Assembly: GCF_001660485.1 (NCBI RefSeq)
Contig: NZ_CP013979.1
Span: forward strand, 1,240,001 to 1,304,000
Origin: Agromyces aureus
GTDB lineage: Bacteria; Actinomycetota; Actinomycetes; Actinomycetales; Microbacteriaceae
Direction: 5' to 3'
Length of the DNA stretch: 64,000 nucleotides
Part shown: positions 9,948 to 17,677 of the stretch, one piece after another
Position numbering within the stretch: position 1 is the first letter of the stretch
Layout: each line of letters starts with the position of its first letter
Notes under the pieces: generated by a model
What the model saw: the letters and a program-made list of their open reading frames with translations, nothing else
Told to the model about the DNA's origin: nothing
Database searches by the model: none
Program-made: the position numbers and the translations under genes

Positions 9948-10096
9948 ATCCGGGAGTCCGAGTCCGCAGCAACGCGCGAGATGGACGGCAGGTGACCGCC
10001 CCGCGTACCGGTCGCGTTTGTTCAAGACGCCCGCCCGCGGCATCCGTAGCGTGACGGATGTCGCGACGAGGCGTCGTGACGAACCGAGGAGGACAG

Positions 10097-10552
10097 ATGA
10101 GCGACTTCGAGACGACCCTGTACATCGCCGCCGATCCGCAGCGCGTGTGGGATGCGATCACAGGCGAGGAGGGCAGCCGCGCGGTCATGTGGGGCTCGGC
10201 GCTGCGTGGCGAGCTGACGCCCGGCAGCCGCTACGAGTACGTCGGCCCCGGGCAGGACGGCGACGAGACCGTGCACGTCTACGGGGAGGTGCTGGCGGCC
10301 GAGCCCGGCGCGCTGCTGCAGCTCACCGAGCACCCCGGGCCGACCTACCGCGAGAACCACGCCGAGCTCACGAGTCGCATGACCTGGCGCCTCGAGGCGG
10401 CGGGCGACGACCTCACCAAGCTCACGTTCACGAACGACCGGTGGAGCGACGCGCATCCCGCCGAGGCGGAGACCGCCGAGACCTGGCCTCTCGTGCTCTC
10501 GAGCTTCAAGTCGTGGATCGAGACGGGGCGCGCGCTGCCGTTCCCGTCGTGA
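10097..10552 (+). CDS. SRPBCC (START/AHSA1-like) domain protein
   Basis: 151 residues from ATG 10097, set by a strong GAGGAGGA ribosome site 6 bases upstream. The single-domain fold is suggested by ETTLYIAADPQRVWDAITGEEGSRAVMWGSALRG at the N-terminus and LVLSSFKSWIETGRALPFPS at the C-terminus, the pattern of AHSA1/Cal-type ligand-binding proteins in which AraC or ArsR partners are common. Ligand and role are not predictable. The divergent AraC gene is the likely regulator (inference). Confidence 0.85.
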   Translation: MSDFETTLYIAADPQRVWDAITGEEGSRAVMWGSALRGELTPGSRYEYVGPGQDGDETVHVYGEVLAAEPGALLQLTEHPGPTYRENHAELTSRMTWRLEAAGDDLTKLTFTNDRWSDAHPAEAETAETWPLVLSSFKSWIETGRALPFPS

Positions 10553-10658
10553 CCTGCGGGCGGTTGCGCCGCGCGGCGCGCGTCGCGGTGCCCCGGCGCC
10601 TGGCATCCGGTGCAGTACGTTTGGGCGACCCACCGAACGACCGAAGACGGAGCGAACC

Positions 10659-11138
10659 ATGCGGCGAATCCTCGACTTCCGGATCGTGCGCTGGGAGTTC
10701 AAGGTGCTCTACATCGCCGTCGCGTGGATCGTCGGGTACGTGATCGTCAACACGCTCGCCTCGATCGGCGTGCCGGTGGTCGTCGCCCAGTACGTCAACC
10801 TGCTCGGCGGGGTCGTCGCGTTCGCTCTCGCAGTGCGCATCTTCCGTGGGCGGGACGAGCCCGTCGCCGCGCCGCGGGCGTGGTGGCGCATGACCGCCTG
10901 GCCGACGCTGAGTCGTCGGCTCGGGACCCTCTTCGCCGGTCTCGCGGCACTCTCGCTGCTCGGCCTCGTTCTCGTGCTCGCGGGCGTCGAGGGCATCTCG
11001 GCCGGAATCGGTGACTGGATCAGCGTGGTCCTGACGTACGTCGTGCTCGCCTTCCTGTACCTGAACTCCGCCGTCCGCATGAAGCGCCTCGGCATCACCA
11101 AGCCCGCGCAGCTGCCGAAGTCCATCCGGCTCAAGTAG
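10659..11138 (+). CDS. Small integral membrane protein of unknown function
   Basis: 159 residues, ATG 10659. Four hydrophobic segments are visible (about 18-36, 40-60, 88-110 and 120-137), with basic MRRILDFRIVRWEFK before the first and a basic tail ending PAQLPKSIRLK, consistent with both ends inside. No family motif recognised. It stands alone between the SRPBCC gene and the HerA-like ATPase. Confidence 0.75.
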   Translation: MRRILDFRIVRWEFKVLYIAVAWIVGYVIVNTLASIGVPVVVAQYVNLLGGVVAFALAVRIFRGRDEPVAAPRAWWRMTAWPTLSRRLGTLFAGLAALSLLGLVLVLAGVEGISAGIGDWISVVLTYVVLAFLYLNSAVRMKRLGITKPAQLPKSIRLK

Positions 11139-11206
11139 TCGACCGCGCGTCCCCGACCGCCCGGCGCGCCGCGCCCGCGTCCGGTCGCCCGGTCGAGTCG
11201 CGTCGC

Positions 11207-11212
11207 TAGCAT
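11207..11212 (+). promoter_or_regulatory. -10 element of the HerA-like ATPase gene (leaderless pattern)
   Basis: TAGCAT followed by 6 bases and ATG 11219; no Shine-Dalgarno sequence. Confidence 0.5.
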
Positions 11213-11218
11213 TGCCGC

Positions 11219-13066
11219 ATGGGGGACGACGCAGTCAAGCAGGCACAGGAGGCGGCGGCAGCCGCGGCAGCGGCAGCGGAGGCGCTGCAGGCGCAGGCCG
11301 CGGAGGCGATCCGCAGGGCCGAAGAGGCGGCGGCGCTCGCGCAGGCCGCGGCCGAGGCGCAGCAAGGAGCGACGGATGCCGCGGCGAACGCGACGCCCGC
11401 GCCCGAAGCACCGCTCGACGCCGACGGCGTCGCCGGCATCCGTTCGGGATACACCTTCGAGGGCGCCGCGCTCGAAATGGGCGCGCTCGTGAACGGCGAG
11501 GCGCTGCCCGACGTGCAGGTGCGCATTCCGCTCGCGATGACCAACCGGCACGGGCTCGTCGCGGGCGCGACCGGCACGGGCAAGACGCGCACGCTGCAGG
11601 TGCTCGCCGAGCAGCTCGCCGCCAACGGGGTCGCCGTGTTCGCGGCCGACATCAAGGGCGACCTCTCGGGCATCGCCACGCCGGGCGAAGGCAACGAGAA
11701 GCTGTTGAAGCGCACGGCCGGCATCGGTCAGGCGTGGGAGGCGGCATCCTTCCCCGTGGAGTTCTTCTCGCTCGGCGGCATCGGCAAGGGCGTGCCGATC
11801 CGGGCGACCGTCGCCGGCTTCGGACCCCTGTTGCTCAGCAAGGTGCTCGGCCTCAACGACACGCAGGAGTCGAGCCTCGGGCTCGTGTTCCACTACGCCG
11901 AGAACCAGGGGCTCGCGCTCCTCGACCTCGAAGACCTTCGTGCGGTGCTGCAGTACCTCACGAGCGCCGAGGGCAAAGGCGAGCTCGACGGCCTCGGCGG
12001 GCTCTCGAAGGCGACCGTCGGAGTCATCCTGCGCGAGCTCGTCGCGTTCTCGGAGGCGGGCGCCGACGCGTTCTTCGGCGAACCCGAGATCGACACGGCG
12101 GAGTTCCTGCGCGTCGCATCCGACGGCCGCGGCATCGTGAGCCTGCTCGAGGTGCCGGGCGTCGCCGACAAGCCCGCGCTGTACTCGACGTTCCTGATGT
12201 GGTTGCTCGCCGACCTCTTCAACGACCTGCCCGAGGTCGGCGACCTCGACAAGCCCAAGCTCGTCTTCTTCTTCGACGAGGCGCACCTGCTCTTCGCCGA
12301 CGCCTCGAAGGACTTCCTGCAGCAGGTCGTGCAGACCGTGCGCCTCATCCGCTCGAAGGGCGTCGGCATCTTCTTCGTCACGCAGACCCCGAAGGACGTG
12401 CCGGCCGACGTGCTCGCCCAGCTCGGCTCGCGGGTGCAGCACCAGCTGCGTGCGTTCACGCCCGACGACGCCAAGGCGCTGCGGGCGACGGTCTCGACGT
12501 ACCCCAAGTCGGGCTACGCGCTCGAGGAGGTGCTCACCACCCTCGGCACGGGTGAGGCGATCGTCACGGTCATGAACGAGAAGGGGGCGCCGTCGCCCGT
12601 CGCGTGGACCCGCCTGCGTGCCCCGCAGGCCCTCATGTCGCCGACTCCGGATGCCGCGATCGACGCCGCCGTCGCGGCCTCGCCGTTGCAGGCGAAGTAC
12701 GGCACCGCCGTCGACCGCGAATCGGCGCGCGAGATCCTGACGGCCAAGATGAACGCCGCCGCGGCCGTTGCGCAGGCCGCCGAGGACGCCGCTGCGAAGG
12801 CGAAGGCCGACGCGGAGTTCGCCAAGCAGCAGGCCGCCGTCGACAAGCAGCGCGCCAAGGAGGAGAAGGCGGCGCAGGCCGAGTACGACCGCATGATGAA
12901 GCGCACCTCCGGCACGTCGCGCACGGGGTCGGGCTCGTCGCGTAGCACCGGGTCCTCGCGGGCCAAGGACGCCTCGGTGCTCGAGCAGGTGCTCGGCTCG
13001 AAGGCCACGCGCGACGTGCTCACGAGCGTCGTGCAGGGCATCTTCGGTACGCGGCGCCGACGATGA
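11219..13066 (+). CDS. HerA-like helicase/DUF853-type P-loop ATPase
   Basis: 615 residues. An Ala/Glu/Gln-rich coiled N-terminus (1-70) precedes a RecA-like ATPase: Walker A GATGTGKTRTLQ near 115, Walker B KLVFFFDEAHLLF near 347, and the TVRLIRSKGVGIFFVTQTPKDVP sensor block. This is the HerA-C/DUF853 group of FtsK-HerA ATPases. A second Ala/Lys-rich coiled segment (~515-570) and a Ser/Arg-rich tail follow. The molecular role is unknown; family members are thought to act as hexameric DNA or protein translocases. The GNAT gene starts within its stop codon. Confidence 0.9.
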   Translation: MGDDAVKQAQEAAAAAAAAAEALQAQAAEAIRRAEEAAALAQAAAEAQQGATDAAANATPAPEAPLDADGVAGIRSGYTFEGAALEMGALVNGEALPDVQVRIPLAMTNRHGLVAGATGTGKTRTLQVLAEQLAANGVAVFAADIKGDLSGIATPGEGNEKLLKRTAGIGQAWEAASFPVEFFSLGGIGKGVPIRATVAGFGPLLLSKVLGLNDTQESSLGLVFHYAENQGLALLDLEDLRAVLQYLTSAEGKGELDGLGGLSKATVGVILRELVAFSEAGADAFFGEPEIDTAEFLRVASDGRGIVSLLEVPGVADKPALYSTFLMWLLADLFNDLPEVGDLDKPKLVFFFDEAHLLFADASKDFLQQVVQTVRLIRSKGVGIFFVTQTPKDVPADVLAQLGSRVQHQLRAFTPDDAKALRATVSTYPKSGYALEEVLTTLGTGEAIVTVMNEKGAPSPVAWTRLRAPQALMSPTPDAAIDAAVAASPLQAKYGTAVDRESAREILTAKMNAAAAVAQAAEDAAAKAKADAEFAKQQAAVDKQRAKEEKAAQAEYDRMMKRTSGTSRTGSGSSRSTGSSRAKDASVLEQVLGSKATRDVLTSVVQGIFGTRRRR

Positions 13067-13767
13067 GCGAGGTTCATCCGGATGCCGTAGGCTCGCCGTT
13101 CGTGCCCGAACAGACCTCAGCCGAAGCCGCCGTCGTCGCGCCGCGGCATCCGTTCATCCGCTCGTACCGGGCGTCGGATCGTGCCGACGTCGCGCGCATC
13201 TGCACGCTCACGGCCGCGGGTGGCGGCGACGCGACGGGCGTGTACTCCGACGACCTGCTCATGCCCGAGGTCTTCGCGCTGCCCTACGTGACGTACGCGC
13301 CCGACCTGGCGTTCGTCGTCGACGACGGAGCGGGCCGGGCCGTCGGCTACATCCTCGGCGTGGCCGACACCGCGGCCTTCGTCGACTGGTGGAAGCGCGA
13401 GTGGACGCCGGGCTTCGTGTCGCGGCATCCGCACCCCGGACCCGACACCGGGAGCTCGCCGAAGTTCACCGAGCAGGAGCTGCTCGACGCGGGCCGCAAG
13501 CCCGAGCGCATGCTCATCGCCGGCCTCGACGCGTACCCCGCGCACCTGCACATCGACCTGCTGCCCGAACTGCAGGGCCAGGGCTTCGGCCGCCGACTCA
13601 TCGACACCCTGCGCGATGCGCTCGCCGAGCGCGGGGTGCCCGGCCTGCACCTCAGCATGGACCCCGGCAACGTCGGCGCCCGCGCGTTCTACGACCGCCT
13701 CGGCTTCGTCGAGCTGCCCTCGAGCACGCCGAACTCGCCGCTGCTCGGCATCCCGACCGCCCGCTGA
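13063..13767 (+). CDS. GNAT-family N-acetyltransferase
   Basis: 234 residues, ATG 13063, overlapping the previous stop (ATGA), so translationally coupled to the HerA-like ATPase. Motif A of the GNAT fold, the acetyl-CoA pyrophosphate site, is HLHIDLLPELQGQGFGRRLID, and motif B is GLHLSMDPGNVGARAFYDRLGFVEL. The ~90-residue segment before it (FVDWWKREWTPGFVSRHPHPGP) resembles the group related to O-GlcNAcase acetyltransferase-like domains. Substrate unknown. Confidence 0.9.
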   Translation: MSEVHPDAVGSPFVPEQTSAEAAVVAPRHPFIRSYRASDRADVARICTLTAAGGGDATGVYSDDLLMPEVFALPYVTYAPDLAFVVDDGAGRAVGYILGVADTAAFVDWWKREWTPGFVSRHPHPGPDTGSSPKFTEQELLDAGRKPERMLIAGLDAYPAHLHIDLLPELQGQGFGRRLIDTLRDALAERGVPGLHLSMDPGNVGARAFYDRLGFVELPSSTPNSPLLGIPTAR

Positions 13768-13777
13768 ACCCTGCGCC

Positions 13778-13804
13778 GGTCGAGGAGCGAAGCGTCTCGA
13801 GACC
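13778..13804. repeat. Intergenic REP-like partial palindrome
   Basis: The 27-base sequence starting GGTCGAGGAGCG and ending GTCTCGAGACC lies between convergent genes. I recall similar short palindromes between convergent genes in other Microbacteriaceae, but only this copy is in the window, so calling it a dispersed repeat rests on memory. It may end transcription from both sides. Confidence 0.4.
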
Positions 13805-13840
13805 AGCGCTCGCCGAAAGACGAAGCCGAAGACGCAGCCG

Positions 13841-14362
13841 TCAGCGCGTCAGCGACCGGCGCTCGAACCAGTAGAGCAGGTTCGGGTCGGTCTCGCGCAG
13901 CTCGGCGAGCGTGACGGGCTCCGTGCGCACGGTCTCCTCGACGTCGAGGATCTTCGCGACCCGGTCCATGGTCGAGGTGTTCCAGAAGCGACCGCGCATG
14001 CGGAACACGCCGCGCCCGGCCCGGTTGACGACGAAGAGCTCCTGCGTCGTGTCGAGGCTCGAGCCGCGATAGAGCTGCACGCGCAGCACCGTCGCGATGT
14101 CGCTCGCGCGGATCGTGTACGTGCCGCCGAAGAACCCGCGCTCGACGATGCCGTAGCGGCTGACGGTCGCCTGCGTGCGCTGGTACGCGATCCACGCGAA
14201 CACGAGCAGAGCGGCGATGACCGCTCCAGCCCAGGCCACGACGGCCCAGGCGCCGGTGGGGTCGAGCACCCACAGCTGCGTCGCGAGGATCGGCAGCACG
14301 AGTGCGGCGATCGAGAAGCCGATGTTCCGGCCGAGGGTGCGACGCGGCCTCAGGGTATGCAC
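13841..14362 (-). CDS. Membrane protein with PH-like domain, unknown function
   Basis: The frame encodes two hydrophobic segments right after the start (GFSIAALVLPILATQLWVL and AVVAWAGAVIAALLVFAWIAY) followed by a soluble ~110-residue region (RYGIVERGFFGGTYTIRASDIATVLRVQLY...) resembling bacterial PH domains. The frame is open up to 14506, with possible ATGs at 14449 and 14461, but codons upstream of 14362 (TCA, GAT, GCA, AGT, GTA, AGG) are unlike the rest of the window, so I prefer GTG 14362. A 12-bp-arm palindrome spans this start. Start choice is uncertain; the gene itself is fairly sure. Confidence 0.7.
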   Translation of the reverse strand: MHTLRPRRTLGRNIGFSIAALVLPILATQLWVLDPTGAWAVVAWAGAVIAALLVFAWIAYQRTQATVSRYGIVERGFFGGTYTIRASDIATVLRVQLYRGSSLDTTQELFVVNRAGRGVFRMRGRFWNTSTMDRVAKILDVEETVRTEPVTLAELRETDPNLLYWFERRSLTR

Positions 14363-14372
14363 CCTGAGGCCG
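14345..14372. repeat. Perfect palindrome over the start of the PH-like gene
   Basis: CGGCCTCAGGGT (14345-14356), ATGC, ACCCTGAGGCCG (14361-14372). Perfect 12-bp arms with a 4-base loop, sitting on the likely GTG start at 14362; could be a translational hairpin or an operator. Confidence 0.8.
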
Positions 14373-14577
14373 TCGCCCCTTACTGCCCCGGCCACGATGG
14401 AGGAGCCCCCTGCGTCCCCACTCCGTGCATCCACCTTCGCCGCTGACATCTCTGAAATCATGCGCGAGAGCGGGGTGCGTGCGCTATTCGGCATTAATGA
14501 GGACACGGATGCCGCGGCGCGTCACTCTGGCGATGGACCCGCTCGAGATCTCCTGTCGTTCGTCGACGAGATAACCG

Positions 14578-14850
14578 TCAGTGGCCGCGGCCGATCGAGT
14601 GCGACCATCCCGCGATGTAGGCCTGCTCGTTCTCGGTGAGGTGAACGCCGGCCCGCGGCGGTCGGATGGGGTCGAGATCGCAGAGCTCGAAGATCCGCCG
14701 AACCACGACGATCCGGAGGCGTGCGTGCGGATCGTCGAGGATCTCCTGCCGGAGCACGGGTTCCAGCATCGGCCACCAAAGACCGATCGGCGGCAATCCG
14801 CTGAGGTGCTGCATCCGCTGGTAGTGCGGGCCCTCGAGGACGGCGCTCAC
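14578..14850 (-). CDS. Small protein of unknown function (90 aa)
   Basis: GTG 14850 overlaps the stop of the next gene as GTGA, and the codons are GC3-rich as in real genes here. Sequence features: QRMQHLSGLPPIGLWWPMLEPVLRQEIL then RIVVVRRIFELCDLDPIRPPRAGVHLTENEQAYIAGWSHSIGRGH. No signal peptide or membrane segment. No family recognised. Confidence 0.6.
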   Translation of the reverse strand: MSAVLEGPHYQRMQHLSGLPPIGLWWPMLEPVLRQEILDDPHARLRIVVVRRIFELCDLDPIRPPRAGVHLTENEQAYIAGWSHSIGRGH

Positions 14851-15014
14851 TGCGCCGGCCGTTCGTCGGTCTCGCCGGGGCCGGCGTCGCGGACGACGAC
14901 CTGCTCATCCGCGTCGGCCTCTTCCTCTGCGTGCTGGTGCTGTTCGGCAGCCGCGACGGCTTCGTCCTGGAGGTCCTGCTCGTCCCGTTGCGCAGCGTGC
15001 GGGTCGTCCTTCAT
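14847..15014 (-). CDS. Small acidic protein of unknown function (55 aa)
   Basis: ATG 15014 to TGA 14847; very rich in Asp, Glu, Gln and Ala (MKDDPHAAQRDEQDLQDEAV...). It ends inside the start of the 90-residue gene, an arrangement that suggests a two-gene unit. The low-complexity sequence prevents any functional call; a longer start at 15101 looks non-coding. Confidence 0.5.
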   Translation of the reverse strand: MKDDPHAAQRDEQDLQDEAVAAAEQHQHAEEEADADEQVVVRDAGPGETDERPAQ

Positions 15015-15177
15015 GGCACTGTCTCGATTCGGTTGTTGGAGTGTCTGCCTCCAGCATCCGTCGAGTGCGCTCGCCGGATCAGGGGGTTGACTCCGCAGCA
15101 CCGATGAGCATGCACGGCGCAGGACCCGACTGCGTCGCTGCTGGGCCTCGCTCCTCCCCGAATCCGCAGTGTCCAGA

Positions 15178-15220
15178 GATGACGAAAGCGCCCACCCTTC
15201 GGGCGAGCGCTTTCGTCATC
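15178..15220. repeat. Hairpin, left copy
   Basis: GATGACGAAAGCGC (15178-15191) and GCGCTTTCGTCATC (15207-15220) form a perfect 14-bp stem. Identical to the hairpin at 15288-15330 next to the tRNA. Confidence 0.85.
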
Positions 15221-15287
15221 TGCGGAGAATGGGGGACCCCGTCGGTCGGGCTCCGCCCTCCCTCCTCCTCGAATCGCAGTGTCCAGA

Positions 15288-15330
15288 GATGACGAAAGCG
15301 CCCACCCTTCGGGCGAGCGCTTTCGTCATC
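15288..15330 (-). terminator. Hairpin directly after tRNA-Ser, probable terminator
   Basis: The 14-bp stem 15288-15301/15317-15330 starts 2 bases beyond the tRNA 3' end in the direction of transcription. No T run follows (TCTGGACACTGC), so termination would rely on the stem alone. Confidence 0.5.
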
Positions 15331-15332
15331 TG

Positions 15333-15417
15333 CGGAGAATGGGGGATTCGAACCCCCGAGGGCTTGCACCCAACACGCTTTCCAAGCGTGCGCCATAGGC
15401 CACTAGGCGAATTCTCC
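15333..15417 (-). tRNA. tRNA-Ser (anticodon GGA)
   Basis: 85 bases on the minus strand. Acceptor GGAGAAT pairs with ATTCTCC followed by discriminator G; the anticodon loop CTTGGAAAG carries GGA; the T arm is GGGGGTTCGAATCCCCC; a long variable arm typical of class II tRNA-Ser is present. CCA is not encoded. It starts 3-4 bases after the SRP RNA, so the two are probably one transcript. Confidence 0.95.
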
Positions 15418-15419
15418 AG

Positions 15420-15510
15420 TGACCCCTCACGCACCCGCCAGAGCCCGGTTACCCTTGCTGCGTTTCCGCCCTGGGGGAGTTGGCCTGGATGGCGCCACGT
15501 GAGGAGCCTC
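15420..15510 (-). ncRNA. ffs: Signal recognition particle RNA (4.5S, small bacterial type)
   Basis: On the minus strand the terminal helix GGCTCCTCACG pairs with CGTGAGGGGTC, and the apical part contains CAGGGCGGAAACGCAGCAAGGG, the GGAA-type tetraloop and Ffh-binding asymmetric loop of bacterial SRP RNA. Length is about 88-95 bases. A tRNA-Ser next to ffs is a common actinobacterial arrangement. Ends are judged from the helix, so they may be off by a few bases. Confidence 0.85.
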
Positions 15511-15677
15511 GGACAGTCTACCCGAGCCGCGCGGTCGAAAAGAACGCGCGGCTCGAACGACGTCGAGCGGCCGAACTCCGGATGCCGACGGGCGACGCGC
15601 CGCGCGGGGGTGCCGGGTGTTCGGCGTGTCGCCCGCGACATCCGGAGTTCGGCAGGTCGGGAACGCGGTGCGGCGGG

Positions 15678-16643
15678 TTAGGCGCGAGCGGCGAGCTCCG
15701 GATGTCGCGCCGCGAGGTAGGCGTCGAACGCCTGCCGGCTCGTCTTGGCGGGCGTGTAGCCGAGCACGCGCTTGAGGCGCGCGTTGTCGAGCACGGGGCG
15801 GTACTGCAGGAACCCGACGCGGTTCGCGTCGTGCACCGTCAACCGCAGGGCGTGGCCGACGCGCAGCGCACCGGCGAGCAGGCCGGGCGAGAGCTCGAGC
15901 GTGGGCGTGCCGAACGCCTCGGCGATCTCGCTCACGGTGACCTTGCCGTCGCCGGCGACGTTGAACGCCCCGGTCGCCGAACCCGTCGCGCCCTGCACGA
16001 TGGCGCCCACGACGTCGTCGACCCAGATGAACACGAACGGGCTCTCGGAGCCGCGGATCTTGAGGATGCGCCGTCCCTCCCAGAGCGCCGTGATCTGGTT
16101 CGACACCGACGGGCCGAGGATCGTGCCGATGCGCAGCACGACCTGTCCGAGCTCGGGGTGCGACTCGCGATAGGAGGCGAGCATCTCCTCGACGAGGCGC
16201 TTGTGCCGCGAGTAGCTGAACTCCTCGTTGCCGCGGATCGGGTCGGACTCGGTCAGCCACTCGGGGCTGTCGGCGTGGTAGCCGTAGGCCGCGCCCGACG
16301 ACGACACGACGATGCGCGTCACGCCGTGCGCGACGGCTGCCTCGAGCACGTTGCGGGTGCCGTCGACGTCGACGCGGCGCTCGACCTCTTCGCTGAGTCC
16401 GCCGGGGTTCACGATGGCGGCGAGGTGCACGATCGTGTCGATCGCGTGGCGTTCGACGACGGCCGAGACGGTCGTGGCATCCGTCACGTCGCAGCTCTCG
16501 ACGACAACGCGGTCGGGGGCGGATGCCGCGGGCGGCCGTACGTCGCCCGACACGACGAGCTCCACGCCGGGGTGGGCGGCGAGCGCGCGCACGGCGTTGG
16601 ATCCGAGGAATCCGCTGCCGCCGGTCACGAGGACGCGCCTCAT
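15678..16643 (-). CDS. NAD-dependent epimerase/dehydratase (extended SDR)
   Basis: 321 residues, ATG 16643, overlapping the stop of the transporter gene as ATGA. N-terminal MRRVLVTGGSGFLGSNAVR is the TGxxGxxG nucleotide motif; the catalytic Tyr/Lys pair is in EEFSYSRHKRLVEE (YxxxK), and VSSSGAAYGY supplies the Ser. It is an extended short-chain dehydrogenase; substrates in this group range from nucleotide sugars to steroids. As the third gene of an operon with a flavin monooxygenase and a BASS transporter, it may oxidise or isomerise the same imported compound (inference). Confidence 0.9.
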   Translation of the reverse strand: MRRVLVTGGSGFLGSNAVRALAAHPGVELVVSGDVRPPAASAPDRVVVESCDVTDATTVSAVVERHAIDTIVHLAAIVNPGGLSEEVERRVDVDGTRNVLEAAVAHGVTRIVVSSSGAAYGYHADSPEWLTESDPIRGNEEFSYSRHKRLVEEMLASYRESHPELGQVVLRIGTILGPSVSNQITALWEGRRILKIRGSESPFVFIWVDDVVGAIVQGATGSATGAFNVAGDGKVTVSEIAEAFGTPTLELSPGLLAGALRVGHALRLTVHDANRVGFLQYRPVLDNARLKRVLGYTPAKTSRQAFDAYLAARHPELAARA

Positions 16644-17677
16644 GCGGAGGCCTCCGGGCGCGCAGTGCGGCCGCCGTCGCCGGGGGAGCCAGGGGAGACC
16701 GGCGCGTCGCCGACCGGGTCGCCGTCGGCGCCGGGCCCGCTCGATGCCGTGGAGGCGTGCGACGCCGCGTACGCGGCATCCGCTCTCCTGGTGACGCGAG
16801 CCCAGGCCGTCGCGAGCAGGAGCCCCGCGACGATGTCCCAGATGCCCCACCAGCCGGCGACGATCGCCATGCCGCCGAGGCCGCCGAAGAAGGTGAACAC
16901 GAGGCCCAGGCCGAGGCCCGCGTTGCGGATCCCGACCTCGAACGTGATGGCCTTGCGCTCGCGGCTCGGCAGGCCGCCGATGCGCGCGCTCGCGTAACCG
17001 AGGCCGAGCGCGATCGCATCGTGCAGGAACACGGCGACGAGCACGACGCCGATGTACGCCATGAAGATCGCCCAGTTGCCGATGAGGGCGATCGCGATGA
17101 AGCCGACGAGCGCGGCGAGGCTGATCCAGCGGGCGTAGGGCTGCACGCGGCCGGCGAACCGCGGCCACTTGGCGCGGATGAAGAGACCCGCGAAGAACGG
17201 CAGGCCGATGATGAGGAAGATCTCGAGCAGCATCTGCCAGCCGTTCAGGCTCACGGTGCGCACGAGCTCCGACGCGGTCGGGTGCAGGCTGCCCCAGAAC
17301 ACGACGCTGATCGGCAGGATGAAGATGTACAGCACGTTCGCGACGGCCGTCATCGACACCGAGAGCGCCACGTTGCCGCGCGCACGGTACGTGAGCACCT
17401 GCGAGATGTTGCCAGGCGGGCAGCACGCCACGAGGATCATGCCGAGCGCGATCGAGGCCTGCACGTTCAGCAGCAGCGTGAGCCCGAAGGTCACGGCCGG
17501 CAGCAGGATGATCTGCGCGAGCATCGCGATGATCATCGCCTTCGGGGCCTTGAGCACGGCCGTGAAGTCCGACGGCGCGGTGTCGAGCGCGATGCCGAAC
17601 ATGATGAACCCGAGCACGATGTTCAGGGCGATCATCGAGCCGGGCGTGAAGTTCAGGACGACGTCGTCGATGTTCAT
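16640..17677 (-). CDS. Bile acid:sodium symporter (BASS) family transporter
   Basis: 345 residues, ATG 17677 overlapping the monooxygenase stop (ATGA). About nine to ten membrane segments. Family signatures are MILVACCPPGNISQVLTYRARGN and FEVGIRNAGLGLGLVFTFFGG, the crossed-helix regions of ASBT-like transporters. The last ~45 residues are Gly/Ala/Pro-rich and disordered. BASS members carry bile acids, organic anions such as pyruvate and pantoate, or arsenite in the ACR3 branch; the CCPPGN motif puts it in the organic-anion branch. Substrate unknown; its neighbours suggest a hydrophobic cyclic compound. Confidence 0.9.
   Translation of the reverse strand: MNIDDVVLNFTPGSMIALNIVLGFIMFGIALDTAPSDFTAVLKAPKAMIIAMLAQIILLPAVTFGLTLLLNVQASIALGMILVACCPPGNISQVLTYRARGNVALSVSMTAVANVLYIFILPISVVFWGSLHPTASELVRTVSLNGWQMLLEIFLIIGLPFFAGLFIRAKWPRFAGRVQPYARWISLAALVGFIAIALIGNWAIFMAYIGVVLVAVFLHDAIALGLGYASARIGGLPSRERKAITFEVGIRNAGLGLGLVFTFFGGLGGMAIVAGWWGIWDIVAGLLLATAWARVTRRADAAYAASHASTASSGPGADGDPVGDAPVSPGSPGDGGRTARPEASA

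Larger units (their letters stand above)
15166..15346. repeat. 71-bp direct repeat that includes the tRNA-Ser 3' end, period 110 bp
   Basis: The stretch from GCAGTGTCCAGAGATGACG to GCGGAGAATGGGGGA is identical at 15166-15236 and 15276-15346. In the right copy its last 14 bases are the 3' end of tRNA-Ser; the left copy carries the same 14 bases without a tRNA. Each copy contains a strong hairpin. The 39 bases between them resemble the flank before copy 1 (CTCCTC...GAATC), so the whole unit is an imperfect tandem of about 110 bp. Nothing else is visible in the 318 bases 15015-15332. Confidence 0.9.

Noticed and set aside
15166..15346. CRISPR array
   Set aside because: Only two copies, 71 bp each with a 39-bp interval, containing a tRNA end; no cas genes.
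15166..15417. Prophage or island att site with element present
   Set aside because: No integrase, excisionase or phage gene within the window near the tRNA; kept only as a possible scar.
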